Shown: positions 6,822-13,641 of the stretch, in pieces
How positions within the stretch are numbered: the stretch's first letter is position 1
Layout: each line of letters opens with the position of its first letter
Source: URHD0088 sp041488295
Lineage (GTDB): Bacteria > Pseudomonadota > Alphaproteobacteria > ATCC43930 > CGMCC-115725
NCBI GenBank assembly: GCA_041488295.1
Contig: JBGPOZ010000063.1
Coordinates: 1 to 19,841, forward strand
Reading direction: 5' to 3'
Length of the DNA stretch: 19,841 nucleotides
Notes under the pieces: model-generated
The model's database searches: none
Told to the model about the DNA's origin: nothing
The model's input: the letters and a program-made list of their open reading frames with translations, nothing else
Translations under genes and position numbers: made by a program

Positions 6822-7426
6822 GGCGCGCGGGCCTCCTCACCGGATAACAGCGCTTCTTCTTTGCCCTCCAATCCGTTCGGTCGTTGATCTAGATCAATGT
6901 GTTTTTCGGATGAGGCGCGGCGGCCGCGTCGGAGGTTCCGAACCGAGCGGGATAATGCTACCGACGACAGAGACCTTGCATGGCCGGATCGGAAGACGGC
7001 ACCGAAGGGCGTCGTTGCCTCGATGAAGCAGATATGCGGCAATTGGTCGGGCACCCCTCGCGCCAGACAACGATCGCATGGGTTCCAGTCGCTATCTCAG
7101 CTTCCGCGCCGATTCCAGCGATGGTCGGCCGATGATCGGAACCTCCCGCGATAGGCCCTCTATGCGTCATCGAGATCATGACGACACGACAAGGCCAATT
7201 CACGCTGTCTCGAAAAAATGAGACCCCGACAACGTCGCAACTGAGGCGATGGAAGTCGGCCAAATCTCTGGCCTGCGACAAGAAGTCGCGTGTCACGTCG
7301 ATTGCTCCGGCCAGCGAGGGTCTCGCGTCGAAGGTGAGGGAGACGTGACGGCGCTCGCGCCCGGCCACTATGATGGTAGAATTGCCCGGCCGTCGTCGAC
7401 ACGGGCTTTCGCTAAGAGGAATTTCT
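6822..7426. other. 605-bp stretch without a convincing gene
   Basis: The left end carries the ribosome site and upstream FNR/FixK-like box of the Rid-oxygenase operon. The rest, about 6900-7426, holds the presumed promoter of the plus-strand secreted-protein gene, but no clear -35/-10 pair is seen. A 56-codon plus-strand open frame (7178-7348, very basic) has only a weak ribosome site and is not called as a gene. No repeats or mobile-element signatures were noticed. Confidence 0.5.
6884..6897 (-). promoter_or_regulatory. FNR/FixK-type binding site upstream of the Rid-oxygenase operon
   Basis: TTGATCTAGATCAA is a perfect match to the FNR/ANR/FixK consensus TTGAT-N4-ATCAA and a complete 14-bp palindrome. 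Its centre is about 70 nt upstream of the ATG at 6821. Activation from the usual -41.5 position would place the transcript start near 6849, giving a leader of ~28 nt. I do not see a strong -10 element there, so activation versus repression stays open. No gene begins nearby on the other strand. Confidence 0.75.
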
Positions 7427-7858
7427 ATGCCGGATTGCTGTCTCGCACGGCTCGGCCGCCCGATCGGGATGCGCGGTCTCGCTGCGACATTCGCAGCCCT
7501 TGTCGCCTTCACACCTGCCGTTCCCGCCGCGACGCTAGACTGCGAAACCGAGGTTCCGGCCGCGCAGACCTTCCTCGAAAAGCTGCGCCCCGGACCCAAC
7601 ACCGCCGCGGCACAGCGCCATCTCGACGCGGCGAAGGCTGCGCCGTCGGCAGAGGCGTGCGCCGCCGAGCTCCGCCAAGTCGACATATATGTACGGCGCT
7701 CGCAGGCGGCCGATCAGCACGCGGCGCCGCCGACAGGAGCGGGGCAAGCCAACCGCCCGTCCACGGCCCGCGTCCAATGCGCCGACTTCTTTCACCAATC
7801 GCGGCCCGGCGGGTCCGACTACCACGGCCCGCCCGTCCCGGGTTGTCCCGCGCACTGA
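7427..7858 (+). CDS. Small secreted Cys-containing protein (143 aa)
   Basis: The N-terminal region MPDCCLARLGRPIGMRGLAA followed by TFAALVAFTPAVPA is a signal peptide with a good cleavage site after residue 34 (PAVPA-ATLD). The mature ~109 residues contain four Cys (LDCETE, AEACAAEL, VQCADF, PGCPAH), which could form two periplasmic disulfides. An Ala-rich helical segment is followed by a Pro/Gly/His-rich tail. The ATG at 7427 is chosen because AAGAGGAA precedes it at normal spacing. An in-frame ATG at 7469 would give a shorter signal peptide and cannot be excluded. It ends 15 bp before the tRNA-editing gene and may be co-transcribed, though the products act in different compartments. I recognise no family, so the role is unknown. 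Confidence 0.72.
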   Translation: MPDCCLARLGRPIGMRGLAATFAALVAFTPAVPAATLDCETEVPAAQTFLEKLRPGPNTAAAQRHLDAAKAAPSAEACAAELRQVDIYVRRSQAADQHAAPPTGAGQANRPSTARVQCADFFHQSRPGGSDYHGPPVPGCPAH

Positions 7859-7873
7859 TATTACGAAGCCGAC

Positions 7874-8524
7874 ATGACGAAGAAAGTCTTCTGGGAGGAC
7901 CCCTACCGAACAGCGCTCGAAACCCGGATCGCGACGGTCGCCGGGAGCGAAATCACGGTCGAGCGAACGATCTTCTACGCGCTCTCCGGCGGCCAGGAGA
8001 GCGATCGCGGGACGATCGGGACCCATCCGGTTCTGCAAGCGCGAAAGGCGGGCAAGGAGATCTTCTACCTGTTGGAGGAGGGGCACGGCCTTAAGCCAGG
8101 CGATCCCGTCACGATGACGATCGATTGGGACCGTCGCCACCGTCTGATGCGGCTGCATTTCGCCGCGGAAATCGTCCTGGAATTGGTCTATCGGAAATTG
8201 GGGCGCGTCGCGAAGATCGGCGCCCATATCGCGCAGGACAAGGCGCGGATCGACTTCGCATGGGGCGAGAACATCGCGCCGTTGGTACCGGATTTCCGGC
8301 GCGACGCTCTGGCGATCATCGCAGCGGATCAGCCGATCATCAGCGCCTTCAGCGACGAGGCCAACGAAAGGCGATACTGGGAGATCGCGGAATTCTCGCG
8401 CGTCCCGTGCGGCGGAACCCATTTGAAGACGACGGGAGAGGTCGGCGGGATCGAGCTGAAGCGCAAGAACATCGGCAAGGGCAAGGAGCGGATCGAGATC
8501 TACGTGACCCCGGCATCTACGTGA
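7874..8524 (+). CDS. AlaX-type alanyl-tRNA editing protein
   Basis: Free-standing homologue of the AlaRS editing domain, which hydrolyses Ser (or Gly) wrongly attached to tRNA-Ala. Hallmarks are FYALSGGQESDRGTI at 34-48 (the family's aligned FYpegGGQpxDxG region), DWDRRHRLMRLHFA at 84-97 and VPCGGTH at 177-183. The zinc ligands H95, C179 and H183 are present. The second His of the HxxxH motif is replaced by E99 (H95-F-A-A-E99). At 216 aa it matches the medium-length AlaX class. The last codons lie in a 17-bp duplication that shifts the ending to PAST-stop. The gene overlaps the 3' end of the convergent LysR gene by 8 bp and follows the secreted-protein gene by 15 bp. Family assignment is firm. 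Activity depends on whether E99 can serve at the zinc site. Confidence 0.9.
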   Translation: MTKKVFWEDPYRTALETRIATVAGSEITVERTIFYALSGGQESDRGTIGTHPVLQARKAGKEIFYLLEEGHGLKPGDPVTMTIDWDRRHRLMRLHFAAEIVLELVYRKLGRVAKIGAHIAQDKARIDFAWGENIAPLVPDFRRDALAIIAADQPIISAFSDEANERRYWEIAEFSRVPCGGTHLKTTGEVGGIELKRKNIGKGKERIEIYVTPAST

Positions 8525-8529
8525 CCCCG
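8498..8529. repeat. 17-bp tandem duplication across the AlaX stop codon
   Basis: ATCTACGTGACCCCG occurs at 8498-8512 and again at 8515-8529, a period of 17 bp. The duplication is not a multiple of three, so it changes the frame at the end of the editing gene. Without it the protein would end ...EIYVTPTLSPAACSAM, with its stop near 8562 in present coordinates. The convergent LysR reading frame ends at the same VGVT-stop either way. Confidence 0.85.
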
Positions 8530-9425
8530 ACCTTGAGCCCCGCTGCCTGCTCCGCGATGTAGCCCCAGAGACGAGTCGCGACCGGGCCGTGCGGCTTCTG
8601 CCGCCGCCGTGCCGCGACAAGCTCTTCGCTGAGCCCGGTCAGATGCCGGCCGGCGATCGACATGAGGCGCCCCTCGCGCAGCTCTTCCTTGATGAGGAAT
8701 GCCGGCATGTGGCCCCAACCCATGCCCTGAACGATGATCTCCTTTTTCATGAACTGGTCGCTGACCGTCCAGCGGCGCGCGCCCTCGACGAGGAAATAGT
8801 CGCGCGCAGGCGAATGGCGCGCCGTGTCGCGGATGATGCATTGCACGTAATCGCGCAGCCGTTCGTGCGTGATCGTGTCGTCGATCGGGAAGGCGAGGAA
8901 GTTCGGCGCCACCACGGGCACGACGCTCACCCGGCACAGATCGATGAATTCGAGGCGCGGATCGCTCTTGTCGACGTGATGCACGATGAGGTCGGCCTCA
9001 TCGTCGAAAAGACGCTCCCACGGCCCCGAGATCGCCTCGAAATGCAGATCGAGCCGCGTGCCGGGGCAGCGCTCGAAAAAGCGGCGGAGAAGCCCGAGGA
9101 TCTGAGGTAGCGGGCATAGATCGCCGATGACGATCCGCAACAGGCTTTCCTCGCCCATTGCGAGGCGTGCGGCATGATTGCGCAAAGTGTCGAGCTCGCC
9201 GAGAAAGACGCGCGTCCGCTCATGGAAGGATCGCCCTTCCGCCGTCAGCGCGACGCGGTAGCCGACGCGATCCAAGAGGACGAGGCCGAGCTGCGCCTCC
9301 AGATTCTTAACGGCGCTGAAAACGGTCGGATGCGTTCGATGCAGTTTCGTTGCCGCGGCCTGAAAGCCGCCTTCGGTGACGACGGCATCGAAGCAGACCA
9401 GTTGGTGGAGGGTCGGATCATTCAT
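8517..9425 (-). CDS. LysR-family transcriptional regulator
   Basis: DNA-binding regulator of 302 aa. The winged helix-turn-helix is at residues 1-62 (LHQLVCFDAVVTEGGFQAAA through VFSAVKNLEAQLGLVLLDR), a linker helix lies at about 65-90, and a periplasmic-binding-protein-like effector domain runs from about 92 (LRIVIGDLCPLPQILGLLRRF) to the end. It is divergently transcribed from the quinone-oxidoreductase-like gene with a 97-bp AT-rich gap, the classic LysR layout, so it probably controls that gene and itself. The effector is unknown. No Shine-Dalgarno sequence is visible before the ATG at 9425 (the leader reads ATTTTACAACA), so translation may be leaderless or weak. The 3' end overlaps the convergent editing gene by 8 bp. 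Confidence 0.93.
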   Translation of the reverse strand: MNDPTLHQLVCFDAVVTEGGFQAAATKLHRTHPTVFSAVKNLEAQLGLVLLDRVGYRVALTAEGRSFHERTRVFLGELDTLRNHAARLAMGEESLLRIVIGDLCPLPQILGLLRRFFERCPGTRLDLHFEAISGPWERLFDDEADLIVHHVDKSDPRLEFIDLCRVSVVPVVAPNFLAFPIDDTITHERLRDYVQCIIRDTARHSPARDYFLVEGARRWTVSDQFMKKEIIVQGMGWGHMPAFLIKEELREGRLMSIAGRHLTGLSEELVAARRRQKPHGPVATRLWGYIAEQAAGLKVGVT

Positions 9426-9439
9426 TGTTGTAAAATACG

Positions 9440-9459
9440 ATAATCATATTTGCGATTAT
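9440..9459. promoter_or_regulatory. Candidate LysR operator in the divergent promoter region
   Basis: ATAATC (9440-9445) and GATTAT (9454-9459) form a perfect 6-bp inverted repeat with an 8-nt spacer. They lie in the AT-rich gap between the divergent LysR and MDR genes. The position is that of a typical LysR autoregulatory site, although the spacing does not fit the T-N11-A rule exactly. Confidence 0.5.
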
Positions 9460-9522
9460 GTAATTTCTATCAAACATGATCGCGGTCAGGCTAGCCCCAT
9501 CACACACAGAGGAGGCTTTGCC

Positions 9523-10506
9523 ATGCGTGCCATCGTCATCAAGCAATACGGCGGACCCGATCAATTGCAGATCGCCGAGCGCCCAGCGCCCGATGCGCAA
9601 CCCGGGCAGGTCGTCGTCGAGGTCAAGGCGATCGGCCTAAATCGCGCCGAGTTGTATATGCGGGCAGGCGCCTGGGGCGACGTCGCGGAGATCACCGGCA
9701 TCGAATGCGTCGGCACCGTCCGATCGGATCCCGACGGCCGCTTCACCGCGGGCCAGAAGGTCGCGGCGCTGATGGGCGGAATGGGACGAACGATCAACGG
9801 CAGCTATGCCGAGTTGGTGCGGGTCCCGGCCGCCAATGTCGTGCCGATCGCGACCAATCTCTCCTGGGAAGAATTCGCCGCCATCCCCGAAACCTTCGCG
9901 ACGGCGTGGAGCTGCCTTCACGGCAATCTGGCGCTCGCCGCGGGCCAAGTGCTCGTCATCCGCGGCGCGACCTCGGCGCTGGGGCGGGCGGCGATCAACA
10001 TCGCTGCCGAAGCCGGGGCACGAATCATTGCCACCACGCGCAATCCGAAGCGCGCGGCGATGCTGGAGGCGAACGGGGCCACCGAGATCATGATCGAGGC
10101 GCCCGATCTCTCGCGCCGCGTCCGCGAGCGCCATCCAAGGGGGGTCGATGCCGTACTGGACATCGTCGGCAACAGCACGATCCTCGATTCGCTCGCCATG
10201 GCGAGGCGGTATGGCCGCGTCTGCCTCGCCGGCCTCCTCGATCACGGCGATCCGATCGCCAATTTCAACCCGCTCTTCCAGATGCCGTTCGGCGGCGTTC
10301 ATTTCAGCTCCTTCGCCAGCGCCTTCACCTACGGCACGCCCGACTACCCGCTGACCGAGATTCCGCTGCAAACCATCATCGATCGCGTCGCCGCCGGGAC
10401 CTACGCCGCAAAGCCCGCGAGAGTGCTCCGCTTCGATGAGATCCGCGAGGCGCATCGGTTGATGGAAGCCAACGAGGCGAACGGCAAGGTCGTCGTCCGG
10501 CTGTAG
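9523..10506 (+). CDS. Quinone oxidoreductase-like MDR enzyme, NADPH-dependent
   Basis: Zinc-independent medium-chain dehydrogenase/reductase of 327 aa. The N-terminal GroES-like catalytic domain (MRAIVIKQYGGPDQLQIAER, then GLNRAELYMRAG) is followed by a Rossmann domain with the NADPH loop GATSALG at 148-154 (family pattern AxxGxxG) and VLDIVGNS. The Cys/His/Glu zinc-site pattern of alcohol dehydrogenases is absent, so reduction of quinones or enones is more likely than alcohol oxidation. The ATG at 9523 is preferred to the frame's opening at 9376 because AGAGGAGG precedes it and the domain starts there. The upstream part is the regulatory gap. It is divergent from the LysR gene and upstream of two further redox and stress genes. 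The substrate is not determinable from sequence. Confidence 0.92.
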   Translation: MRAIVIKQYGGPDQLQIAERPAPDAQPGQVVVEVKAIGLNRAELYMRAGAWGDVAEITGIECVGTVRSDPDGRFTAGQKVAALMGGMGRTINGSYAELVRVPAANVVPIATNLSWEEFAAIPETFATAWSCLHGNLALAAGQVLVIRGATSALGRAAINIAAEAGARIIATTRNPKRAAMLEANGATEIMIEAPDLSRRVRERHPRGVDAVLDIVGNSTILDSLAMARRYGRVCLAGLLDHGDPIANFNPLFQMPFGGVHFSSFASAFTYGTPDYPLTEIPLQTIIDRVAAGTYAAKPARVLRFDEIREAHRLMEANEANGKVVVRL

Positions 10507-10654
10507 CGCCGGTCGGAGGGTGTGGCCGGTTCGCTCGCGCGGCTGCCGCGTCCTCCAGCTCGCCGCCTTCCGCGGCTCTTCCTCGGCACCGGAGGACTCC
10601 GGGCGGGGCAGGGGACTGCCCGAAAGGACAGCTAACTGCTCTCACGATCCACTC

Positions 10655-10660
10655 TATAAT
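10655..10660 (+). promoter_or_regulatory. Perfect TATAAT -10 box before the F420-reductase-like gene
   Basis: TATAAT stands out in otherwise GC-rich DNA, 83 bp before the ATG at 10743. No good TTGACA-like -35 is seen 16-18 bp upstream (CTAACT region), so this is a tentative promoter. Two short GC-rich inverted repeats upstream (for example CCGGA/TCCGG at 10589-10602) could end the preceding transcript, but they lack T-runs. Confidence 0.35.
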
Positions 10661-10742
10661 GGGTAGAAGATTGCTCGGCCCAAAATATCGGCGCATGTCG
10701 CGCTGGGAAGGCGGCCACGGCCGTGACCGAGGAGGAGAAACG

Positions 10743-11381
10743 ATGCGCATCTTGATCGTTGGCGCAGGCAATGTGGGCAGCACTCTCGGGCGACGCTGGC
10801 TCGAGCGCGGTCATGACGCTCGCTTTGGCGTCCCCGATCCCGCGAAGCCGAGATATGCCGGCTTGCCGAGGGACCGCCTGCAGCGCGCGGATGAGCGGCG
10901 TGGAGCCGAGGTGGTCGTGCTCACGACGCCCTTCGCCGCAGCCAAATCGGCGCTCGAAGCGCTTGGCGACCTCCATGGCGCGATCTTGATCGACTGCACC
11001 AACCCGCTCGGCATGGGTCCGGAAGGCCTGCATCTGCTCTTCGGACACGATTCGTCCGGCGCCGAGCAGGTGGCGGGCTGGGCCAAGGGCGCCTCGGTCT
11101 TCAAGACGCTGAACCAGACCGGCGCCGAGAACATGGCCGATGCGAGCGCCTACCATCCGCGGCCGGTAATGTTCGTCGCCGGCGACGACGACGCCAAGAA
11201 ACCGACCGTCATGGAACTCGTCTCGGAGCTCGGTTTCCACGCTGTCGATGCGGGCCCGCTCAACGCCGCCCGCCTCCTGGAGCCGCTCGCCATGCTGTGG
11301 ATCGAATTGGCGATGAAGCGCGGCCACGCCCGCGACTTCGCCTTCGCGATGGTCCGCCATCCACGTCATTCCAATCCGTGA
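10743..11381 (+). CDS. NADPH-dependent F420 reductase-like oxidoreductase
   Basis: Rossmann-fold protein of 212 aa beginning MRILIVGAGNVGSTLGRRWLE, with the nucleotide loop GAGNVG at residues 7-12. The order of elements matches the F420H2:NADP oxidoreductase / ProC-like family: a VVVLTTPF strand, then ILIDCTNPL, SVFKTLNQTGAENM, and a C-terminal helical LLEPLAMLWIELAM segment. Many bacteria with such proteins lack F420, and members are often plain NAD(P)H reductases, so F420 use should not be assumed. GAGGAGG precedes the ATG at 10743, and the frame's earlier opening at 10659 has no such site. The DJ-1-like gene follows after 11 bp, clearly in one operon. The region from the MDR gene is a 236-bp gap with a possible own promoter. 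Confidence 0.87.
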   Translation: MRILIVGAGNVGSTLGRRWLERGHDARFGVPDPAKPRYAGLPRDRLQRADERRGAEVVVLTTPFAAAKSALEALGDLHGAILIDCTNPLGMGPEGLHLLFGHDSSGAEQVAGWAKGASVFKTLNQTGAENMADASAYHPRPVMFVAGDDDAKKPTVMELVSELGFHAVDAGPLNAARLLEPLAMLWIELAMKRGHARDFAFAMVRHPRHSNP

Positions 11382-11392
11382 GAGACTGATCC

Positions 11393-12163
11393 ATGAGCCT
11401 CAAAGACGCCAATTCCGTCAATCCGAAGAAGCCGAAGCGCATTGCGATCGTGATCGCCAATCCGGCGATCTCCACCACGACCGGGTGGCCCGCCGGATTC
11501 TGGTGGAGCGAGCTTGCGCATCCCTATCTCGCCTTCACCGAAAAGGGCTACGAGGTCGACATCTTCTCGCCCGACGGCGGCAAGTGCGAAGCGGACGCCA
11601 TGAGCGACCCGCGCGACCCGTCGGGTTATTCCGAGACCGACCTCATCAGCATGGGTTTCCTCTCGACGCCGAAGCTCGCGTCCCTCGTCGAGAACACCGT
11701 TCCGGTCAGCGCGCTCAGCGTCGCGCGTTTCGATGCCATCGTCGTCGCGGGCGGCCAAGCGCCGATGTTCACCTTCGACAAGGCCAACGGATTGCACAAG
11801 AAGTTCGTCGAGTTCTATGAATCGGGCAAGGTGACCGCCGCCCTTTGCCATGGCGTCGCCATCCTAAAATACGCCAAGCTCTCCAACGGCGCCTATCTCG
11901 CCAAAGGCAAGACGGTGACCGGCTTCGCCAATGTCGAGGAAGACTTCGCCGACAACGCGGTATGGTCGATGAACCTCCTGCCGCGAGACAAGCATGTCAC
12001 GCCCTGGCGGATCGAGGACGCCCTCAAAGAGATCGGCGCGAACTACATCCAAGCGGGTCTCTGGCGGGGCTTCGCCATCCGCGACGGCAACCTGATCACC
12101 GGACAGCAGAATTTCTCCGGGGCGGAAACGGCGAAGGCGGTCATCGAAGCGCTCGGCGAGTGA
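11393..12163 (+). CDS. Hsp31/DJ-1/PfpI-family protein
   Basis: Class-I glutamine-amidotransferase-like fold of 256 aa. The nucleophile elbow is A-L-C152-H153-G (VTAALCHGVAIL), and the conserved acid is E40 in GFWWSELAHPY, as in Hsp31 and glyoxalase-III members. The GGQAPMFTFD loop (120-129) is the family's GG-x-G/A-P loop. These proteins repair or detoxify methylglyoxal and glycation damage, or act as chaperones. The pairing with two NADPH-type reductases suggests carbonyl or electrophile defence. The start at 11393 lies 11 nt after the preceding stop, with GAGAG as a modest ribosome site. It converges on the racemase-like gene with a 109-bp gap. The family is certain; the reaction is inferred. 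Confidence 0.92.
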   Translation: MSLKDANSVNPKKPKRIAIVIANPAISTTTGWPAGFWWSELAHPYLAFTEKGYEVDIFSPDGGKCEADAMSDPRDPSGYSETDLISMGFLSTPKLASLVENTVPVSALSVARFDAIVVAGGQAPMFTFDKANGLHKKFVEFYESGKVTAALCHGVAILKYAKLSNGAYLAKGKTVTGFANVEEDFADNAVWSMNLLPRDKHVTPWRIEDALKEIGANYIQAGLWRGFAIRDGNLITGQQNFSGAETAKAVIEALGE

Positions 12164-12250
12164 AAAAATTGGCCAAGTTCGAATGCGTCGTGCTCGATAT
12201 CTGCGACCTCGTCAGGTTGAAGGCCTTGCGCGACAGCTTCGCCGCGACAT

Positions 12251-12266
12251 CGGCCGGCGCCGGCCG
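12251..12266. other. Perfect 16-bp GC palindrome between convergent genes
   Basis: CGGCCGGCGCCGGCCG is its own reverse complement. It lies a few bases past the 3' end of the minus-strand racemase-like gene and 88 bp past the DJ-1-like gene. It could form a cruciform or RNA hairpin serving as a bidirectional 3' end, though there is no T-run on either side. Confidence 0.45.
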
Positions 12267-12272
12267 GGCAGC

Positions 12273-13412
12273 TTACGCGGATTCTGTGTAGCGGCGCGGG
12301 ATGCTCGGCCGGATGGCCATCGCGAGATCGGCGATCCGCGCATGCTTTTGATAGGCAACGACCGTGTCCGGCGTGATGCTGTCGGCGCCCTGCTCGCCGA
12401 TGATGACGACCTCATCGCCGAGCTGCGCGTCCGGGATGTCGGAGAGATCGACGCGCGTGTGCTCGAGCGAAGGATTTCCAACAAGCTTCACGCGGCGTCC
12501 GTGCACGAGAAACTCGCCACAATGGAGTTGCGCCACGCCATCGGCCGAGCCGATCGGCATGACCCCCATGCGCATTCCCGGGCGAACCGGGAACGGCGCT
12601 TCATTCATGAAGGCGCTCCGTTCGAGGGTGCGGATGTGGATGAGGCGGCTCGACAGTTTCTTGAAGGCCTGCCGCGATGTCGGCCAAGGCACGTCGCCGG
12701 CGGCGCGGAACGGTCCGAAGAACATCTGTCCGGGATCGACGGCATTGAGCGTCGGGCGTTGCGTCAATGCGAGAATCTTGCTGCTGGCGATCATGCGGAT
12801 CGGCAACGTGATGCCACGGGTCTCGAGGTGCCGGCACATCGTCTCGAACCGGCCGAGCTGCCAGTCGAGATAGGCGATCGAGGGCGGGGAGGGCACGTTC
12901 GGATGCGCATTGACGATGTGCACCTGGAGCTTCGACATGCGCGCGATCGCGGCGATCGCCTCGGCCGCCGCTTCGGCAGGGAAGCCGAGCCGCTCCTGAC
13001 CGATATCGACCTTGACGGCGACACGGAGCGTCCGGCTTGCAAAGCGTGAATAGATCTCTGCCGAGGCGAGGTCGACCAAAGTCGGGATCAGATCGTAGTG
13101 TTCGGCTGCACTCACCGCTTCGGGTGTCGCCACCGAACCCGGATAAACCAGAATGGGCGCAGTAATGCCGGCCTCGCGCAGCTGGATGGCATTTGCCCGA
13201 TCCACCATCGAAAGGGCGTTTCCGCCGGCCTCGAGGATGGTGCGGGCGACGGGCACCAGGCCGAAGCCATAGGCGTTGCACTTCAGCGCCGCGAAGATCG
13301 TGACGCCGCCGCCGACGAGAGTGCGAATGTTGCGGGTGAATTGCGCAATTGCGCCGAGATCGATCTCGAAGCAATTCGGTCGCGCATGCTCGTCGAGTGT
13401 ATCGAAGGTCAT
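12273..13412 (-). CDS. Alanine-racemase-fold PLP protein with atypical active site
   Basis: Fold-type III PLP protein of 379 aa with the family's TIM barrel (about 10-250) and C-terminal beta domain. The PLP lysine is K44 in AALKCNAYGFG. R141 (VKVDIGQERLGF) and H165 also match alanine racemase. Several hallmarks are changed. The arginine that contacts the PLP ring nitrogen (V-R-x-G) is D226 in VDPGQMFFG. There is no Tyr anywhere in 261-290, where the catalytic Tyr of V-S-Y-G should be. The Tyr of GYADG is S289 (GSADG), and the MDM/Q loop reads SLEHTR. Strict alanine racemase chemistry is therefore unlikely. Another racemase, epimerase or lyase is possible. The start at 13412 is set by homology (MTFDTLDEHARPNCFEIDLG). 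The gene is divergent from the sugar transporter operon. Confidence 0.85.
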   Translation of the reverse strand: MTFDTLDEHARPNCFEIDLGAIAQFTRNIRTLVGGGVTIFAALKCNAYGFGLVPVARTILEAGGNALSMVDRANAIQLREAGITAPILVYPGSVATPEAVSAAEHYDLIPTLVDLASAEIYSRFASRTLRVAVKVDIGQERLGFPAEAAAEAIAAIARMSKLQVHIVNAHPNVPSPPSIAYLDWQLGRFETMCRHLETRGITLPIRMIASSKILALTQRPTLNAVDPGQMFFGPFRAAGDVPWPTSRQAFKKLSSRLIHIRTLERSAFMNEAPFPVRPGMRMGVMPIGSADGVAQLHCGEFLVHGRRVKLVGNPSLEHTRVDLSDIPDAQLGDEVVIIGEQGADSITPDTVVAYQKHARIADLAMAIRPSIPRRYTESA

Positions 13413-13578
13413 GCCCGGACTATCCCCTGCCGCCGCGAGACTTGGCAACAATGCTCGATGCACGCGGCTGGGAATGCGGCCGACCCGGAGTTGAGTGCAA
13501 GCCAAGCGAATTCAATTTGGTGCCGGTGGCCGCCAAGGCCTATTGTCCAGATTGCATTTCGGATCAAGCGCTTCGGTC

Positions 13579-13601
13579 GCTGATCGTGAGACACGATCGG
13601 C
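13579..13601. promoter_or_regulatory. Palindromic operator candidate before the ABC-transporter operon
   Basis: GATCGTG (13582-13588) and CACGATC (13592-13598) flank AGA. After one mismatch the symmetry continues for 2 bp on each side (GC...GC), giving 10-bp arms with one mismatch. It ends 40 bp upstream of the binding-protein ATG, in the gap shared with the divergent racemase-like gene. The position suits a repressor such as a GntR- or LacI-family sugar regulator, none of which is in the window. Confidence 0.55.
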
Positions 13602-13641
13602 AAGATATTGGCGCAAGCCGGCAACCCAGGGAGGAACCAAA

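Noticed and set aside
7178..7348. 56-codon basic open frame in the gap before the secreted-protein gene
   Set aside because: It has a weak ribosome site, unusual Lys/Arg/Ser/Thr-rich composition and no recognisable pattern. It is kept only as a remote possibility.
6958..7686. Minus-strand open frame of 242 codons
   Set aside because: It overlaps the signal-peptide part of the plus-strand secreted-protein gene and shows no domain. It is probably chance in GC-rich DNA.
13338..13355. AATTGCGCAATT-type palindrome inside the racemase-like gene
   Set aside because: It lies within coding sequence far from a start codon and is probably coincidental.
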